Below are positions 25,214 through 33,670 of a stretch of 64,000 nt of DNA, piece after piece. Made by a program: the position numbers and the translations under genes. This stretch comes from CAG-103 sp963627135. GTDB taxonomy: Bacteria > Bacillota > Clostridia > Oscillospirales > Oscillospiraceae. The stretch covers positions 10,539 to 74,538 of the forward strand of contig CAVFZY010000024.1 of the NCBI GenBank assembly GCA_963627135.1. The letters run 5' to 3'. Below the pieces are notes generated by a model that was not told the DNA's origin, did no database searches, and was given only the letters and a program-made list of their open reading frames with translations. Each line of letters opens with the position of its first letter. The first letter of the stretch is position 1.

Positions 25214-26377
25214 TCAAGCCGTGTAATGTTTGGCACAGAAGCGGCGGATGCGGGCGATCGCCTCCGTCAGGTCCGCGTCACTGCATGTGTAGGCGATGCG
25301 CACGAAGCCCTCACCACAGGTGCCGAAGGCGCTGCCGGGGATGCAGACGACGTGCTCATCGTCGAGCAGGCGGTTGCAGAATTCCTCGCTGCTCATACCA
25401 AAGGCGCGGATATCGGCAAAGACGTAAAACGCGCCTGTGGGATCGTTGCTGTTCATGCCGGGGATGGACGTCAGGCCCTCGAGCAGCACCGTGCGGCGGC
25501 GCGCAAAGATATCGCGCAGCTGCGTGCACAGCTCCGGATGGTCGAGCGCGGCGACGGCCGCGTACTGACCCATGGCGTTCGGGCAAGCGTTGAAGTTCTC
25601 CTGGCACTTGGTCATGCGGTCCACGATCTCCGCCGGGCCGGCCAGATAGCCGATGCGCCAGCCGGTCATGGCATAGGATTTTGAGAAGCTGTTGACCACC
25701 ACGCAGCGCTCCTTCATGCCGGGCAGCTCCGCGATGGACAGATACGGCTCCGTGCCGTAGAGCAGGGTGTTATAGACCTCGTCGGCGATGATGAGCAGGT
25801 CGTGCTTTTTGGCGATGGCGGCGATCTGCTCCATGGCCGCGCGGGACATGACGCTGCCGGTAGGGTTGTTGGGCGAGTTGATCATGAGCGCCTTGGTGTG
25901 CGGGGTGATGAGCCGCTCGATCGTCTCGGGCTGCATCTCGAAATTGTGCTCGAGATCCGTCGGGACGCGCACGGGCTCTCCGCCGCAGTAGCGCACCTGC
26001 GCCACGTAGTTGAGCCACTGGGGATCCTGAATGAGGATCTCGTCGCCGGGGTCGAGCAGCACCAGAAACAGCAGAGACAGCGCGCCCATGCCGCCGTTGG
26101 TGATGATGATCTCGGTCGCGGGGTCGTAGCCGACGCCCTTCAGGTTCGATTTTTCCGCGATGGCGCGGCGCAGATCCAGCGTGCCAGCGTTCGGCGTGTA
26201 GTGCGTGAGGCCCTTGGCGAGCGCCTCGCTGCCGGCGCGGCACACGAGCTCGGGCGTGGCCATGTCCGGCTCGCCGATGCCCATGCTGATGACGTTGTCC
26301 ATCGTGGCGGCCTTGTCGAACATGGCGCGGATGGCGCCCTGCCGGAGCGTTTTGGCCTTGGCATTGATCCAGTTCAT
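25214..26377 (-). CDS. Class I/II pyridoxal-phosphate aminotransferase
   Basis: A 387-residue fold-type I aminotransferase: NSPNNPTG at 167-174, IIADEVYN (Asp199), the PLP lysine Lys233 in NSFSKSYAMTGWRIGY and a substrate-carboxylate Arg in FVRIAYTC. The aromatic/aspartate class fits best. Of two in-frame ATG codons six bases apart, 26377 has better spacing from the purine-rich GAGAGGGGGG. It follows the KDG-kinase gene by 16 bases. Its role in a sugar-acid pathway is unclear: it might remove or recycle the amino group, or act on a second substrate. Confidence 0.88.
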   Translation of the reverse strand: MNWINAKAKTLRQGAIRAMFDKAATMDNVISMGIGEPDMATPELVCRAGSEALAKGLTHYTPNAGTLDLRRAIAEKSNLKGVGYDPATEIIITNGGMGALSLLFLVLLDPGDEILIQDPQWLNYVAQVRYCGGEPVRVPTDLEHNFEMQPETIERLITPHTKALMINSPNNPTGSVMSRAAMEQIAAIAKKHDLLIIADEVYNTLLYGTEPYLSIAELPGMKERCVVVNSFSKSYAMTGWRIGYLAGPAEIVDRMTKCQENFNACPNAMGQYAAVAALDHPELCTQLRDIFARRRTVLLEGLTSIPGMNSNDPTGAFYVFADIRAFGMSSEEFCNRLLDDEHVVCIPGSAFGTCGEGFVRIAYTCSDADLTEAIARIRRFCAKHYTA

Positions 26378-26393
26378 CGGCATCGCCCCCCTC

Positions 26394-27419
26394 TCAGCGC
26401 TGAACGCGGCCGGTGCCGTCGCCTCCGGCCAGCTTCTCGACGTCGGAGACGCTGACGCGGTTGAAGTCGCCGATGACGCTGTGCTTGAGGCAGGAGGCCG
26501 CGACCGCAAACTCCAGGGCCTGCTGGCAGTCGGTATAGTGGTTCAGGCCGTAGATCAGGCCGCCGGCGAACGAGTCGCCGCCGCCGACACGGTCGATGAT
26601 GTCACGGATCTCATATTTTTTCGACACGTAGAAGTGTTCGCCGTCGTTCAGGCAGGCCGCCCAGCCGTTGTGGTCGGCGCTGTGGCTCTCGCGCAGGGTG
26701 ATGGCGATGAGCTTCATGTTCGGGAACGCGGCCAGCACCTTATTGCCGAGCACGCGGTACTTCTCGCGGTCGAGCGCACCGGATTCGACGTCCACATCCG
26801 CCGTGATGCCGAGCGACTTCTGCACATCCTCCTCATTGGCGATGGCGACGTCCACGGACTCGGCGAGCTTGTTCATGACCTCCGAAGCGGCCTTGCCATA
26901 CTTCCAGAGATTCTTGCGGTAGTTGAGGTCGCAGGAAACGGTGATGCCGCGCTTTTTTGCCTCGGCGACCGACTCGAGCGACATCTCCATGGCCGTCTCG
27001 GAGATAGCCGGAGTGATGCCGGTGATGTGAAACCAGTCCACGCCGTCGAACGCCTTGTCCCAGTCGATGTCGCCGGGCTTGGCCAGCGCGATGGCGGAAT
27101 AGGCGCGGTCATAGACGACTTTGCTCGGCAGCTGGTTCGCGCCGCCCTCGAGATAGTAAATGCCCATGCGGCCCTCGCCGCGCAGGATGCGGGACGTGTC
27201 CACGCCGAAATAGCGCAGCTCGCGGATGCACGCCTCGGCAATGTCGTTTTTCGGCAGGACGGTCAGAAACGCCGCGTCCATGCCGTAGTTTGCCAGCGAA
27301 ACCGCCACATTTGCCTCGCCGCCGCCGAAGGTCGCCTCCAGACTCGGGCTCTGGAAAAAGCGCTCGTGGCCGGGAGCCTTCAGGCGCAGCATAATCTCAC
27401 CAAACGTCAGTACTTTCAT
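26394..27419 (-). CDS. kdgK: 2-dehydro-3-deoxygluconokinase (PfkB family)
   Basis: Phosphorylates KDG to KDPG with ATP. The 341-residue protein has the PfkB N-terminal pattern FGEIMLRLKAPGHERFFQSPSLEA-type start with FGGGEANVAVSLANYG. The C-terminal signature is DRVGGGDSFAGGLIYG with the catalytic Asp. The N-terminal FGEIMLR and GGGEANVA are typical of KdgK rather than fructokinase. AAGGAG precedes the second of two overlapping ATGs; the first is out of frame. It is 13 bases after the aldolase gene, and the pair matches the two last steps of KDG catabolism. Confidence 0.88.
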   Translation of the reverse strand: MKVLTFGEIMLRLKAPGHERFFQSPSLEATFGGGEANVAVSLANYGMDAAFLTVLPKNDIAEACIRELRYFGVDTSRILRGEGRMGIYYLEGGANQLPSKVVYDRAYSAIALAKPGDIDWDKAFDGVDWFHITGITPAISETAMEMSLESVAEAKKRGITVSCDLNYRKNLWKYGKAASEVMNKLAESVDVAIANEEDVQKSLGITADVDVESGALDREKYRVLGNKVLAAFPNMKLIAITLRESHSADHNGWAACLNDGEHFYVSKKYEIRDIIDRVGGGDSFAGGLIYGLNHYTDCQQALEFAVAASCLKHSVIGDFNRVSVSDVEKLAGGDGTGRVQR

Positions 27420-27432
27420 TCATTTTTTCTCC

Positions 27433-28389
27433 TTATTTCTGCAGCAGATGGATCGCAAAGCCGCCGAACTCCTCCTTGAGGTAGATGGCCGTCATGCGGT
27501 CACCTTTATACTTTGCGGTGGACGGGTCACAAACGAAGCCGCGCTTTTCCAGCTCGGCCACGGCGACCGGCAGCGCATTGGTGCGGATGGCAATGTGGCC
27601 GTTTTTGCCCAGATACACGGACTTCATGACCTCAATGCCGGGCGAGGCGAAGTTGGAGGAATTTCCGGTCTTGACCGGCAGACCAAATGCCTGATTCAGC
27701 GACTGGCAGACGGCCATGGATGCGTCCGCGCTCTCGCAGTTGATGCCGATGTGCGCGACCTCAAAGCCGAGCAGCGCTTCCTTCGCCTGCGCGCACAACG
27801 CGGTGATCTTGTCAAAATTTCCGGCCACGATGTCCGCCTTTGGGCAGACCCAGCTGCCGCCGACCGCGTGGACATAGGGCGCCGCGATGAACTCGCCCAG
27901 GTTCTGCGCGTTCACGCCGCCGGTCGGGATGAAGCGGATGCCGCCGAACGGGCCGGACAGGGACTTCATCGCCGTCAGGCCACCATAGACATTCGCGGGA
28001 AAAAACTTCACGACATGCAGCCCCAGCTTCATGGCCGCCATGATCTCCGTCGGCGTGACGCAGCCGGGCGTCACGGCGATGCCGCGCTCCACGCACCAGG
28101 ACACGACCTCCGGGTCAAAGCCCGGCGCCACGATAAACTTTGCACCGCACGCCACCGCCTGCTCGCACTGCGCGAGTGTGATGACCGTGCCCGCACCGAC
28201 CAGCATATCCGGGCACTGCTCGCTCACCGCGCGGATCGAATCCGCGGCCGCCGCCGTGCGGAACGTGATCTCCATCACATCTACACCGCCGGCCAGCAGC
28301 GCTTTGGCAGTGGGGACTGCATCTTTCGCATCGTCCAGCACGACGACCGGCACGACGCCGCTTCGCTTAAGTCTTGTTAACACGTCCAT
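27433..28389 (-). CDS. KDPG/KHG aldolase fused to a VOC (glyoxalase-like) domain
   Basis: Residues 1-205 are a class I KDPG aldolase: Glu40 in VMEITFR, Arg44, and the Schiff-base Lys128 in VVKFFPANVYGG, followed by FIPTGGV. It cleaves KDPG to pyruvate and glyceraldehyde-3-phosphate. Residues about 212-318 form a vicinal-oxygen-chelate domain (FEVAHIGINC, then GHIAIRTNALPVAVAELEKRGF). This two-domain arrangement is recurrent in Clostridia, but the role of the VOC part is unknown. The ATG at 28389 is 12 bases past AAAGGA; GTG at 28410 and TTG at 28392 are alternative starts. First gene of the operon. Confidence 0.88.
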   Translation of the reverse strand: MDVLTRLKRSGVVPVVVLDDAKDAVPTAKALLAGGVDVMEITFRTAAAADSIRAVSEQCPDMLVGAGTVITLAQCEQAVACGAKFIVAPGFDPEVVSWCVERGIAVTPGCVTPTEIMAAMKLGLHVVKFFPANVYGGLTAMKSLSGPFGGIRFIPTGGVNAQNLGEFIAAPYVHAVGGSWVCPKADIVAGNFDKITALCAQAKEALLGFEVAHIGINCESADASMAVCQSLNQAFGLPVKTGNSSNFASPGIEVMKSVYLGKNGHIAIRTNALPVAVAELEKRGFVCDPSTAKYKGDRMTAIYLKEEFGGFAIHLLQK

Positions 28390-28464
28390 CAAGTTATACA
28401 GTCCTTTCACACAAAAACAATGAATTTTTGTATTTTTTGTATTTTGAATCAGACTTATAAATTA

Positions 28465-28493
28465 ATTTAATCATTGTTTGGCTCATTCGTCAA
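28465..28493 (-). promoter_or_regulatory. Promoter of the ten-gene sugar-acid operon
   Basis: On the minus strand TTGACG and TTAAAT with a 17-base spacer, followed by a 5' leader of about 70 AT-rich bases. A palindrome AAATTAATTT overlaps the -10 (28460-28469). Confidence 0.6.
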
Positions 28494-28664
28494 TAAATTT
28501 TTAATATATCCTATGCAAAATCATAGTTTTTTTACTAAACGGCCCGAAATCGGAATATTTTTTGTGGAAAATGTCGATTTCTTAAAGTCCGATTTTTATA
28601 TAATTTTCAGTATATGGAATTTCATGGGCGCTTTTTGAAGAAAGCACTATCCTTTTGCATGAAA

Positions 28665-28700
28665 ATGTGGTATATTATGTGGCATATTATGTGGCATATT
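28665..28700. repeat. Three tandem 12-bp repeats, candidate operator
   Basis: ATGTGGTATATT is followed by two copies of ATGTGGCATATT without gaps, 46 bases before the regulator start codon. The whole gap from 28411 to 28746 is strikingly AT-rich against its surroundings and holds no gene. The repeats are the best candidate binding sites for the DauR-like regulator or another factor. Confidence 0.7.
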
Positions 28701-28746
28701 AAATTTCAGGATTCAAAATAATTTTTTGAGGGAGAATGACCAACGC

Positions 28747-29427
28747 ATGCTTTCTTATCAGGAAAACGAGGAATGGCTGCACAAACTGATGGATCTGCTG
28801 GAGGCGCACTTCGGACCGGACGTTGAGTTCGTGCTCCATGATCTGACGCTGGACTACGAGCACACGATCGTGGACATCCGCAACGGGCACATCACCGGCC
28901 GCGAGATCGGCGGCACCGGCGACATTCTGGGTCTGGAATACATTCGCAACGCGTCCGAGGACAACGGGACGTACTACAACTTCATCGAATACACCAAAGA
29001 GGGCAAGACCCTGCGCTCGTCCACCCTGTTTCTGCGCGATGAAAACGGCAACCCCTCCGTGTGCATCGCCATCAACGAGGACATCACCAAAAGTCTGGAG
29101 CTGGAGCACTATCTCCACAGCCGCAACCGGGTCGTTGCCGACCAGCCGAACGAGGACAAGTACCGCGGCAATGTCAACGATATGCTCCAGCATCTGATGG
29201 ATCAGGCGCAGCTCATGGTGGGAAAAAACTCCGCGCACATGACCAAGGAGGACAAGATCCGCTATCTGGAGTTTCTGGACAAGCACGGTGCATTCCTCAT
29301 CACCTACTCCAACGCGCAGGTGTGCAAAGCACTGAACATTTCACAGTTTTCACTCTATAATTACCTGCGCATGATCCGCAGCGACAGCAAAGATGACGCG
29401 GGCGAGCAGCTCCCCATGGGCAAATAG
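28747..29427 (+). CDS. DauR/YheO-type transcriptional regulator (PAS-like + HTH)
   Basis: 226 residues. The N-terminal half (FGPDVEFVLHDLTLDYEHTIVDIRNGHITGREIGG onward) is a YheO-like PAS domain, probably a ligand sensor. The C-terminal part (LEFLDKHGAFLITYSNAQVCKALNISQFSLYNYL) is the helix-turn-helix of the DauR/HTH_22 class. DauR itself responds to D-arginine. The gene is divergent from the ten-gene operon, which it probably controls. The ATG at 28747 is chosen with GAGGGAG twelve bases upstream; a TTG at 28726 is possible but overlaps that site. Confidence 0.85.
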   Translation: MLSYQENEEWLHKLMDLLEAHFGPDVEFVLHDLTLDYEHTIVDIRNGHITGREIGGTGDILGLEYIRNASEDNGTYYNFIEYTKEGKTLRSSTLFLRDENGNPSVCIAINEDITKSLELEHYLHSRNRVVADQPNEDKYRGNVNDMLQHLMDQAQLMVGKNSAHMTKEDKIRYLEFLDKHGAFLITYSNAQVCKALNISQFSLYNYLRMIRSDSKDDAGEQLPMGK

Positions 29428-29439
29428 GGTACAAACGCG

Positions 29440-29474
29440 AAAAACCTCCGCGCCGGACGGCACGGAGGTTTTTG
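29440..29474. terminator. Bidirectional intrinsic terminator
   Basis: AAAAACCTCCG and CGGAGGTTTTT flank a 12-base loop between the regulator and the convergent rplL. Confidence 0.85.
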
Positions 29475-29490
29475 TCTGTGTATGGTTCGA

Positions 29491-29862
29491 TTACTTGAGT
29501 TCGACAGAAGCGCCGACTTCCTCGAGCTTCTTCTTGAGCTCCTCGGCCTCGTCCTTGGAGACCTGCTCCTTGATGGCGCAGGGGATGCCCTCGACCTTCG
29601 CCTTGGCTTCCGCCAGGCCCAGGTTGGTGATCTCACGGACGGCCTTGATGACCTTGATCTTCTGATCGCCGAAGCCGGTCAGAACGACGTCAAACTCGGT
29701 CTTCTCCTCGGCGGCAGCAGCGGCGGCCACCGGAGCGGCAGCAACAGCGGCAGCGGCGGAAACGCCGAACACATCTTCGATCTCGTGCACGAGCTCGGAC
29801 AGCTCGAGGACGGACATAGCCTTGATCTCTTCGATCATAGCAGTGACTTTTTCGCTAGCCAT
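29491..29862 (-). CDS. rplL: 50S ribosomal protein L7/L12
   Basis: The stalk protein that recruits translation factors. The 123-residue protein has the N-terminal dimerisation helices (ASEKVTAMIEEIKAMSVLELSELVHEIE), the Ala-rich hinge and the C-terminal factor-binding domain (TEFDVVLTGFGDQKIKVIKAVREITNLGLAEAKAKVEG). It is 39 bases after rplJ. The usual rplKA genes do not precede it and rpoBC does not follow, so this is an isolated rplJL pair. Confidence 0.98.
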   Translation of the reverse strand: MASEKVTAMIEEIKAMSVLELSELVHEIEDVFGVSAAAAVAAAPVAAAAAAEEKTEFDVVLTGFGDQKIKVIKAVREITNLGLAEAKAKVEGIPCAIKEQVSKDEAEELKKKLEEVGASVELK

Positions 29863-29901
29863 GGTAATTTTCCTCCTAAATAGTTAAGTGAAGTGGTCGC
29901 C

Positions 29902-30450
29902 TTATTCGGCGGCGGGAGCTTCGGCCTCGGCAGCCGGCGCGGCAGCGCCGCCCATCTGCTCGACGACCTGATTCAGGCAGACGGCCAGACCCGTGATGGG
30001 GGCCAGCATCGTGCCCAGAACCTTGGAGTACAGCGCATCCTTGTTCTGGAGCTGCGCGATCTCCGCGATCTCAGCCTCGGAGAGGACCTTGCCCTCGAGA
30101 AACGCGCCCTTGACGATGAACTTCTTGTCCTTTGCCATCTTCTCGCTCACGTCATGGATCATGCGGATCGGGACGATCGGATCGGCCGTGCTGGTTGCGA
30201 GCGAAGTCGTACCATTGAGCAAATCACGCATTTCCTCGAGACCGGCGTCCTTGAGTGCAAAGCGAGTCAGGGTGTTTTTGACGACGGAATACTCCACGTC
30301 ATTCTGACGCAGCTCATTGCGCAGTTTGGTGTCTTCATCGACGGTGATGCCCTTGTAATCGACGAACACGCCGGCGCTGGCGCCCTTGAGCCGCTCGGCC
30401 AGAGCGGCGACGATCGCCTGCTTCTCGCTGAGAACTTTTGCGTTCGGCAT
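29902..30450 (-). CDS. rplJ: 50S ribosomal protein L10
   Basis: Binds 23S rRNA and anchors L7/L12 dimers; it also represses its own operon by binding the leader. The 182-residue sequence (MPNAKVLSEKQAIVAALAERLKGASAGVFVDYKG) is full length, with an Ala/Glu tail. ACGGAGGTGAAATC precedes the ATG. The leader upstream contains both the L10 binding fold and an attenuator. Confidence 0.97.
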   Translation of the reverse strand: MPNAKVLSEKQAIVAALAERLKGASAGVFVDYKGITVDEDTKLRNELRQNDVEYSVVKNTLTRFALKDAGLEEMRDLLNGTTSLATSTADPIVPIRMIHDVSEKMAKDKKFIVKGAFLEGKVLSEAEIAEIAQLQNKDALYSKVLGTMLAPITGLAVCLNQVVEQMGGAAAPAAEAEAPAAE

Positions 30451-30485
30451 AGTGTGATTTCACCTCCGTGTGAAAGATACACGCC

Positions 30486-30594
30486 CAAAAAAATTCCGCG
30501 GCCAAAGCCCCGGAAACAGAAAAAGAAACATCATGATGGATGCATCCTCGGCAGGATTTCCGCGGTCAAGCCACCTGCTGTCTTTGGAGCGCTA
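30486..30594 (-). promoter_or_regulatory. Ribosomal protein L10 leader with intrinsic attenuator
   Basis: The minus-strand leader has the kink-turn signature of the L10 leader (GCAGGTGGC and ATCCTGCCGAGGAT). A hairpin follows (TTCCGGGGC, TTT loop, GGCCGCGGAA with a T7 run at about 30486-30512) ending about 35 bases before the rplJ start. Binding of L10 to the first element would favour the terminator. Confidence 0.82.
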
Positions 30595-30598
30595 TAAC

Positions 30599-30627
30599 AG
30601 AATACCAGATGTGCCCGCGCGTGTCAA
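30599..30627 (-). promoter_or_regulatory. rplJL promoter
   Basis: On the minus strand consensus TTGACA and TATTCT with a 17-base spacer; transcription would begin just before the L10 leader fold. Confidence 0.75.
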
Positions 30628-30658
30628 GCATTTTTCGCGCCAAGATGCGGCTTTTAAA

Positions 30659-30695
30659 AAATGAGATGGCCCCCGGAAGAGTACCGGAGGCCATC
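30659..30695 (-). terminator. Intrinsic terminator of the murI-MBL unit
   Basis: GATGGCCTCCGG and CCGGGGGCCATC pair with one mismatch and are followed on the minus strand by TCATTTTTT. Confidence 0.75.
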
Positions 30696-30823
30696 GCAAA
30701 AAATCCCACAAAAAAACTTTTACCCTAAACTGCTGTCATTAGTCTAGCATGTTTCCTAACATGTGTCAAGCCTTTTTGTAACAATTCCCGTCCTGTGCGC
30801 AGGTGCGCGGCGGTGCGGGCACG

Positions 30824-31480
30824 TCACCAGTCCATGCTCTTGAGCCCCTCGCCGAGCGACATGCCGCAGCGGCCGTGACCGGGATAGAGCGTGAGCTCCG
30901 GCGGCAGCGTGCACAGAAACGGCACGGTCTGATCCATGAGCACGGCGGCGTTGCCCCCGCGCAGACGCGTGATGACGGCGTTGCCCGGAACGAGCGTGTC
31001 ACCGCTGAAAAAGGCATCCGGCCCGATGCGGTAGCACGCGCTGCCGCGCGAGTGGCCGGGCGTGGCATAGCCCTCGAGGTGCAGCGCGCCCCAGTCGAGC
31101 GCAATGTGATCGCCGAAGGTCATGTCCGGGGCATACGTCTCGGTCTTGAGGTCCAGCGCGCGCAGAAAATCGCGCGCGGCCGCCCCGCGCGACACGCTCA
31201 ACGCCGCGAGCAGCACGGGCGTCGTGTTGCCGGGGTTGCGCAGCCAGGGGGTGCAGTTTTCCTGCCAGAGGGTGCGCGCCGGGAGCGCGCGCTGCATCCG
31301 GCCGAGGCCGGAGATATGATCAATGTGCTCATGCGTGAGCACGAGCAGCACGCGGCAGCCCTGCAGGCGCTGCATCGCCGCTTCGTCCGGCCAAGGATCG
31401 AGGACGATCGCATCGCGTCCCTGCGTGACGATGTACATATTGGAGCCGATGGGCGGAAAGGGAATGCGTTGGATCTGCAT
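30824..31480 (-). CDS. MBL-fold metallo-hydrolase (glyoxalase II-like)
   Basis: A 218-residue soluble hydrolase with the metal-binding motif THEHIDH at 49-55, GHSRGSACY (third His), SGDTL (bridging Asp) and YPGHG (last His). These are all ligands of a dinuclear metal centre. Members act on thioesters such as S-lactoylglutathione analogues, or on other esters; the substrate is undetermined. It starts 6 bases after murI and shares its transcript. Confidence 0.88.
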   Translation of the reverse strand: MQIQRIPFPPIGSNMYIVTQGRDAIVLDPWPDEAAMQRLQGCRVLLVLTHEHIDHISGLGRMQRALPARTLWQENCTPWLRNPGNTTPVLLAALSVSRGAAARDFLRALDLKTETYAPDMTFGDHIALDWGALHLEGYATPGHSRGSACYRIGPDAFFSGDTLVPGNAVITRLRGGNAAVLMDQTVPFLCTLPPELTLYPGHGRCGMSLGEGLKSMDW

Positions 31481-31486
31481 AGGCCT

Positions 31487-32251
31487 TCAGTCCTCCCGCG
31501 GCAGGGCGAGCAGCCGGCGGCTGAGCGGCAGCTCGGACGGGCGGCTGTTTTCCAGGGTGACGGTGCCGTGGCTGCCGCCGCGGACCCAGCCGCGGCGCAC
31601 GAGCTGGCGCAGCGTTTCGCGCGCGGTGCCGTCGCTGCCGTCATAGAGCGCGACGCCGCCAAGGGCGGCGCGGATGGCCCGGCGGGCAAACGGAAAGTGT
31701 GTGCAGCCGAGTACGGCCGCGTCCACGCGGCCGGCATAGGGGCCGAGCTGCCGCGCGAGGTAGGCCATGAGCGCGGGCGAATCGAGCTCGCCCCGCTCGA
31801 CGAACTCCACCAGCTCCGGGCACGGCAGCGGCGTGATCTCGGCGCAGCCGGCGCACTGGTGCATGAGCGCGACGAATTTCTCCTCCCGCAGCGTCAGGGG
31901 TGTGGCCAGCACGAGCACGCGCCGGTGGTGCGCCACGGCGGGCTTGAGCGCCGGCTCGATGCCGATGACGGGGATGTCCGGAAAGGCGGCGCGCAGCGGG
32001 CCGATGGCCGCGCTCGTGGCCGTATTGCAGGCGATGACGGCGGCCTTGATGCCGCGGTCATACAGCCGGTCGATGACGCCCTGCGTCAGGCGGCGGACCT
32101 CCGCAGCCGGGCGCACGCCGTAGGGGGCATTGGCCGAGTCGCCGAAATAGAGAAAGTCCTCCCCCGGCAGGCGCTGCACGAGCGCGCGCAGGACACTGAT
32201 GCCGCCGAGGCCGGAATCAAACACCGCAATCGGAAGCTCCGTCCGCTCCAT
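31487..32251 (-). CDS. murI: Glutamate racemase
   Basis: Makes D-glutamate for peptidoglycan without a cofactor. The 254-residue protein has VFDSGLGG (10-17), the first catalytic Cys75 in IACNTATSAA and the second in GCTHFPF, plus YFGDSANAPYG. GGAGG precedes the ATG at 32251; a longer frame upstream runs across the promoter. The coupling to an MBL hydrolase gene is unremarkable. Confidence 0.95.
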   Translation of the reverse strand: MERTELPIAVFDSGLGGISVLRALVQRLPGEDFLYFGDSANAPYGVRPAAEVRRLTQGVIDRLYDRGIKAAVIACNTATSAAIGPLRAAFPDIPVIGIEPALKPAVAHHRRVLVLATPLTLREEKFVALMHQCAGCAEITPLPCPELVEFVERGELDSPALMAYLARQLGPYAGRVDAAVLGCTHFPFARRAIRAALGGVALYDGSDGTARETLRQLVRRGWVRGGSHGTVTLENSRPSELPLSRRLLALPRED

Positions 32252-32290
32252 GGCATGCCCTCCTTTCCGAATTGCGTACAGAATGCATCT

Positions 32291-32318
32291 ATTGTACCAC
32301 ATTCGGCGCACTTTTCAA
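32291..32318 (-). promoter_or_regulatory. murI promoter
   Basis: On the minus strand TTGAAA and TACAAT with a 16-base spacer; the -35 lies within the last codons of the antiporter gene. Confidence 0.7.
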
Positions 32319-33619
32319 GTCAGGCTCGCATGCCGCCGGCGGCGCAGGAGCTTGCTCACGAGCGAGCACAGCGGGATCAGGTAGAGATAACACGCGGCCA
32401 GCAGGCTCAGCTCCGGCGCGCCGGCCGAGGCGAGCGGCACTGCGCCCGCGATCGACCACGGGACAAGCGGCGCGAGCACGACGACGGAGTTTTCCAGGTC
32501 GATGGCGCACGACGGGCCGTCCGGCTCCGTATCGGCGCTGAGCTGGTGCGTGAGCAGGATGGAAAGCGTCTGGTTGCAGGCGATCATGGACGCGGCGACG
32601 GCCGTGCAGAGCATGGCGCCGAAGGGCGTGATGCGTCGGCTCATGCGCGCGATGCCCGCCTTGGCCGTGTCGAGCAGGCCGGTGGCCTGAAAGATGCCGG
32701 AATAGGCCGCCGAGATGCACACGATGGCCGTGACCCGCAGCATGGACACGACACCGCCGCCGTTGAGCAGCGCGCCGGCGGCCGCATCCGGTGCGGCGTA
32801 GCCGGTGAGCATGCAGCGCAGCACGTCCGCCAGCGGCTGGTGCTGCACCGTCAGGCACAGTGTGAACGCCGCCGCAATGCTCGCGCACATGACCCAACGG
32901 ACGTGCACGTGCAGCGCCGAGAGCACGAGGATGAGCACCGCCGGCAGCAGAGCCAGCCAGTGCAGCGTGCACACGCGCGCAAACAGCGTGCGCACGTCCT
33001 GCGCCGCCCCGCCGCCGTGCGCCATGGCGCTGAGCACGGCATAGACCGCGCACGTGAGCGTAAACGGCACAAAGGCCGTGCGCACCATGGCACGCAGGTT
33101 GTCGTAAATATCCGTGTGTGTGAGCTCGCTGATGAGCAGCGCGCTCGTGGACACGGGCGAGCAGCGATCGCCGAAAAAGACGCCCGACAAGACCGCGCCG
33201 CCGGCCAGCACCGGCGACACGCCCATGGAGGCTGCCGCCGTCATGCACACGGCGCCCATCGTGGCCGCCGCACCGAAGGACGTGCCCATGAGCGCGGATA
33301 CGGCGCTCGTGAGCAGAAACGACGTGATGACGAGCGTGCCCGGGTGGATGAGATCGACCGCATAGCAGATCAGCAGCGGCACCGTGCCGCACGCGCGCCA
33401 GAGCGCCGTGAGCACGCCGATGAGCAGAAAGACGATGAGGACATTTTTGGCCGTCCGGATGCCCGACCAGAGCATGCCGCCGACCGCGCGCAGACCATAC
33501 CCCTGCCGCAGCGCCCAGCCCACGAACAGCACCAGCCCCACGAGCAGCGCCGCAACGATCGGCCAGCCGAGTGCCACGCACACGAGCAGCTCCAGGCAGA
33601 AAAGACACAAAACGACCAT
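32315..33619 (-). CDS. NhaC-family Na+/H+ antiporter-like transporter
   Basis: A 434-residue polytopic membrane protein with roughly 11 hydrophobic segments. It has the NhaC-type core (MGTSFGAAATMGAVCMTAAASMGVSP, then GGAVLSGVFFGDRCSPVSTSALL) and NQTLSILLTHQL in the second half. Family members exchange Na+ for H+ or malate/lactate. The start with GGAGG five bases upstream is 33619. It is divergent from a LysR-type gene, so its expression is probably controlled by that regulator. Confidence 0.85.
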   Translation of the reverse strand: MVVLCLFCLELLVCVALGWPIVAALLVGLVLFVGWALRQGYGLRAVGGMLWSGIRTAKNVLIVFLLIGVLTALWRACGTVPLLICYAVDLIHPGTLVITSFLLTSAVSALMGTSFGAAATMGAVCMTAAASMGVSPVLAGGAVLSGVFFGDRCSPVSTSALLISELTHTDIYDNLRAMVRTAFVPFTLTCAVYAVLSAMAHGGGAAQDVRTLFARVCTLHWLALLPAVLILVLSALHVHVRWVMCASIAAAFTLCLTVQHQPLADVLRCMLTGYAAPDAAAGALLNGGGVVSMLRVTAIVCISAAYSGIFQATGLLDTAKAGIARMSRRITPFGAMLCTAVAASMIACNQTLSILLTHQLSADTEPDGPSCAIDLENSVVVLAPLVPWSIAGAVPLASAGAPELSLLAACYLYLIPLCSLVSKLLRRRRHASLT

Positions 33620-33670
33620 GGTGACCTCCAAATCAAAATGATTTTTTTATTATAGACCGAGGTTTTCCCG

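Noticed and set aside
30803..33655. A 950-codon open frame on the plus strand
   Set aside because: Lies opposite an MBL hydrolase, murI and an NhaC-like gene, all with clear catalytic motifs; Arg/His-rich shadow sequence.
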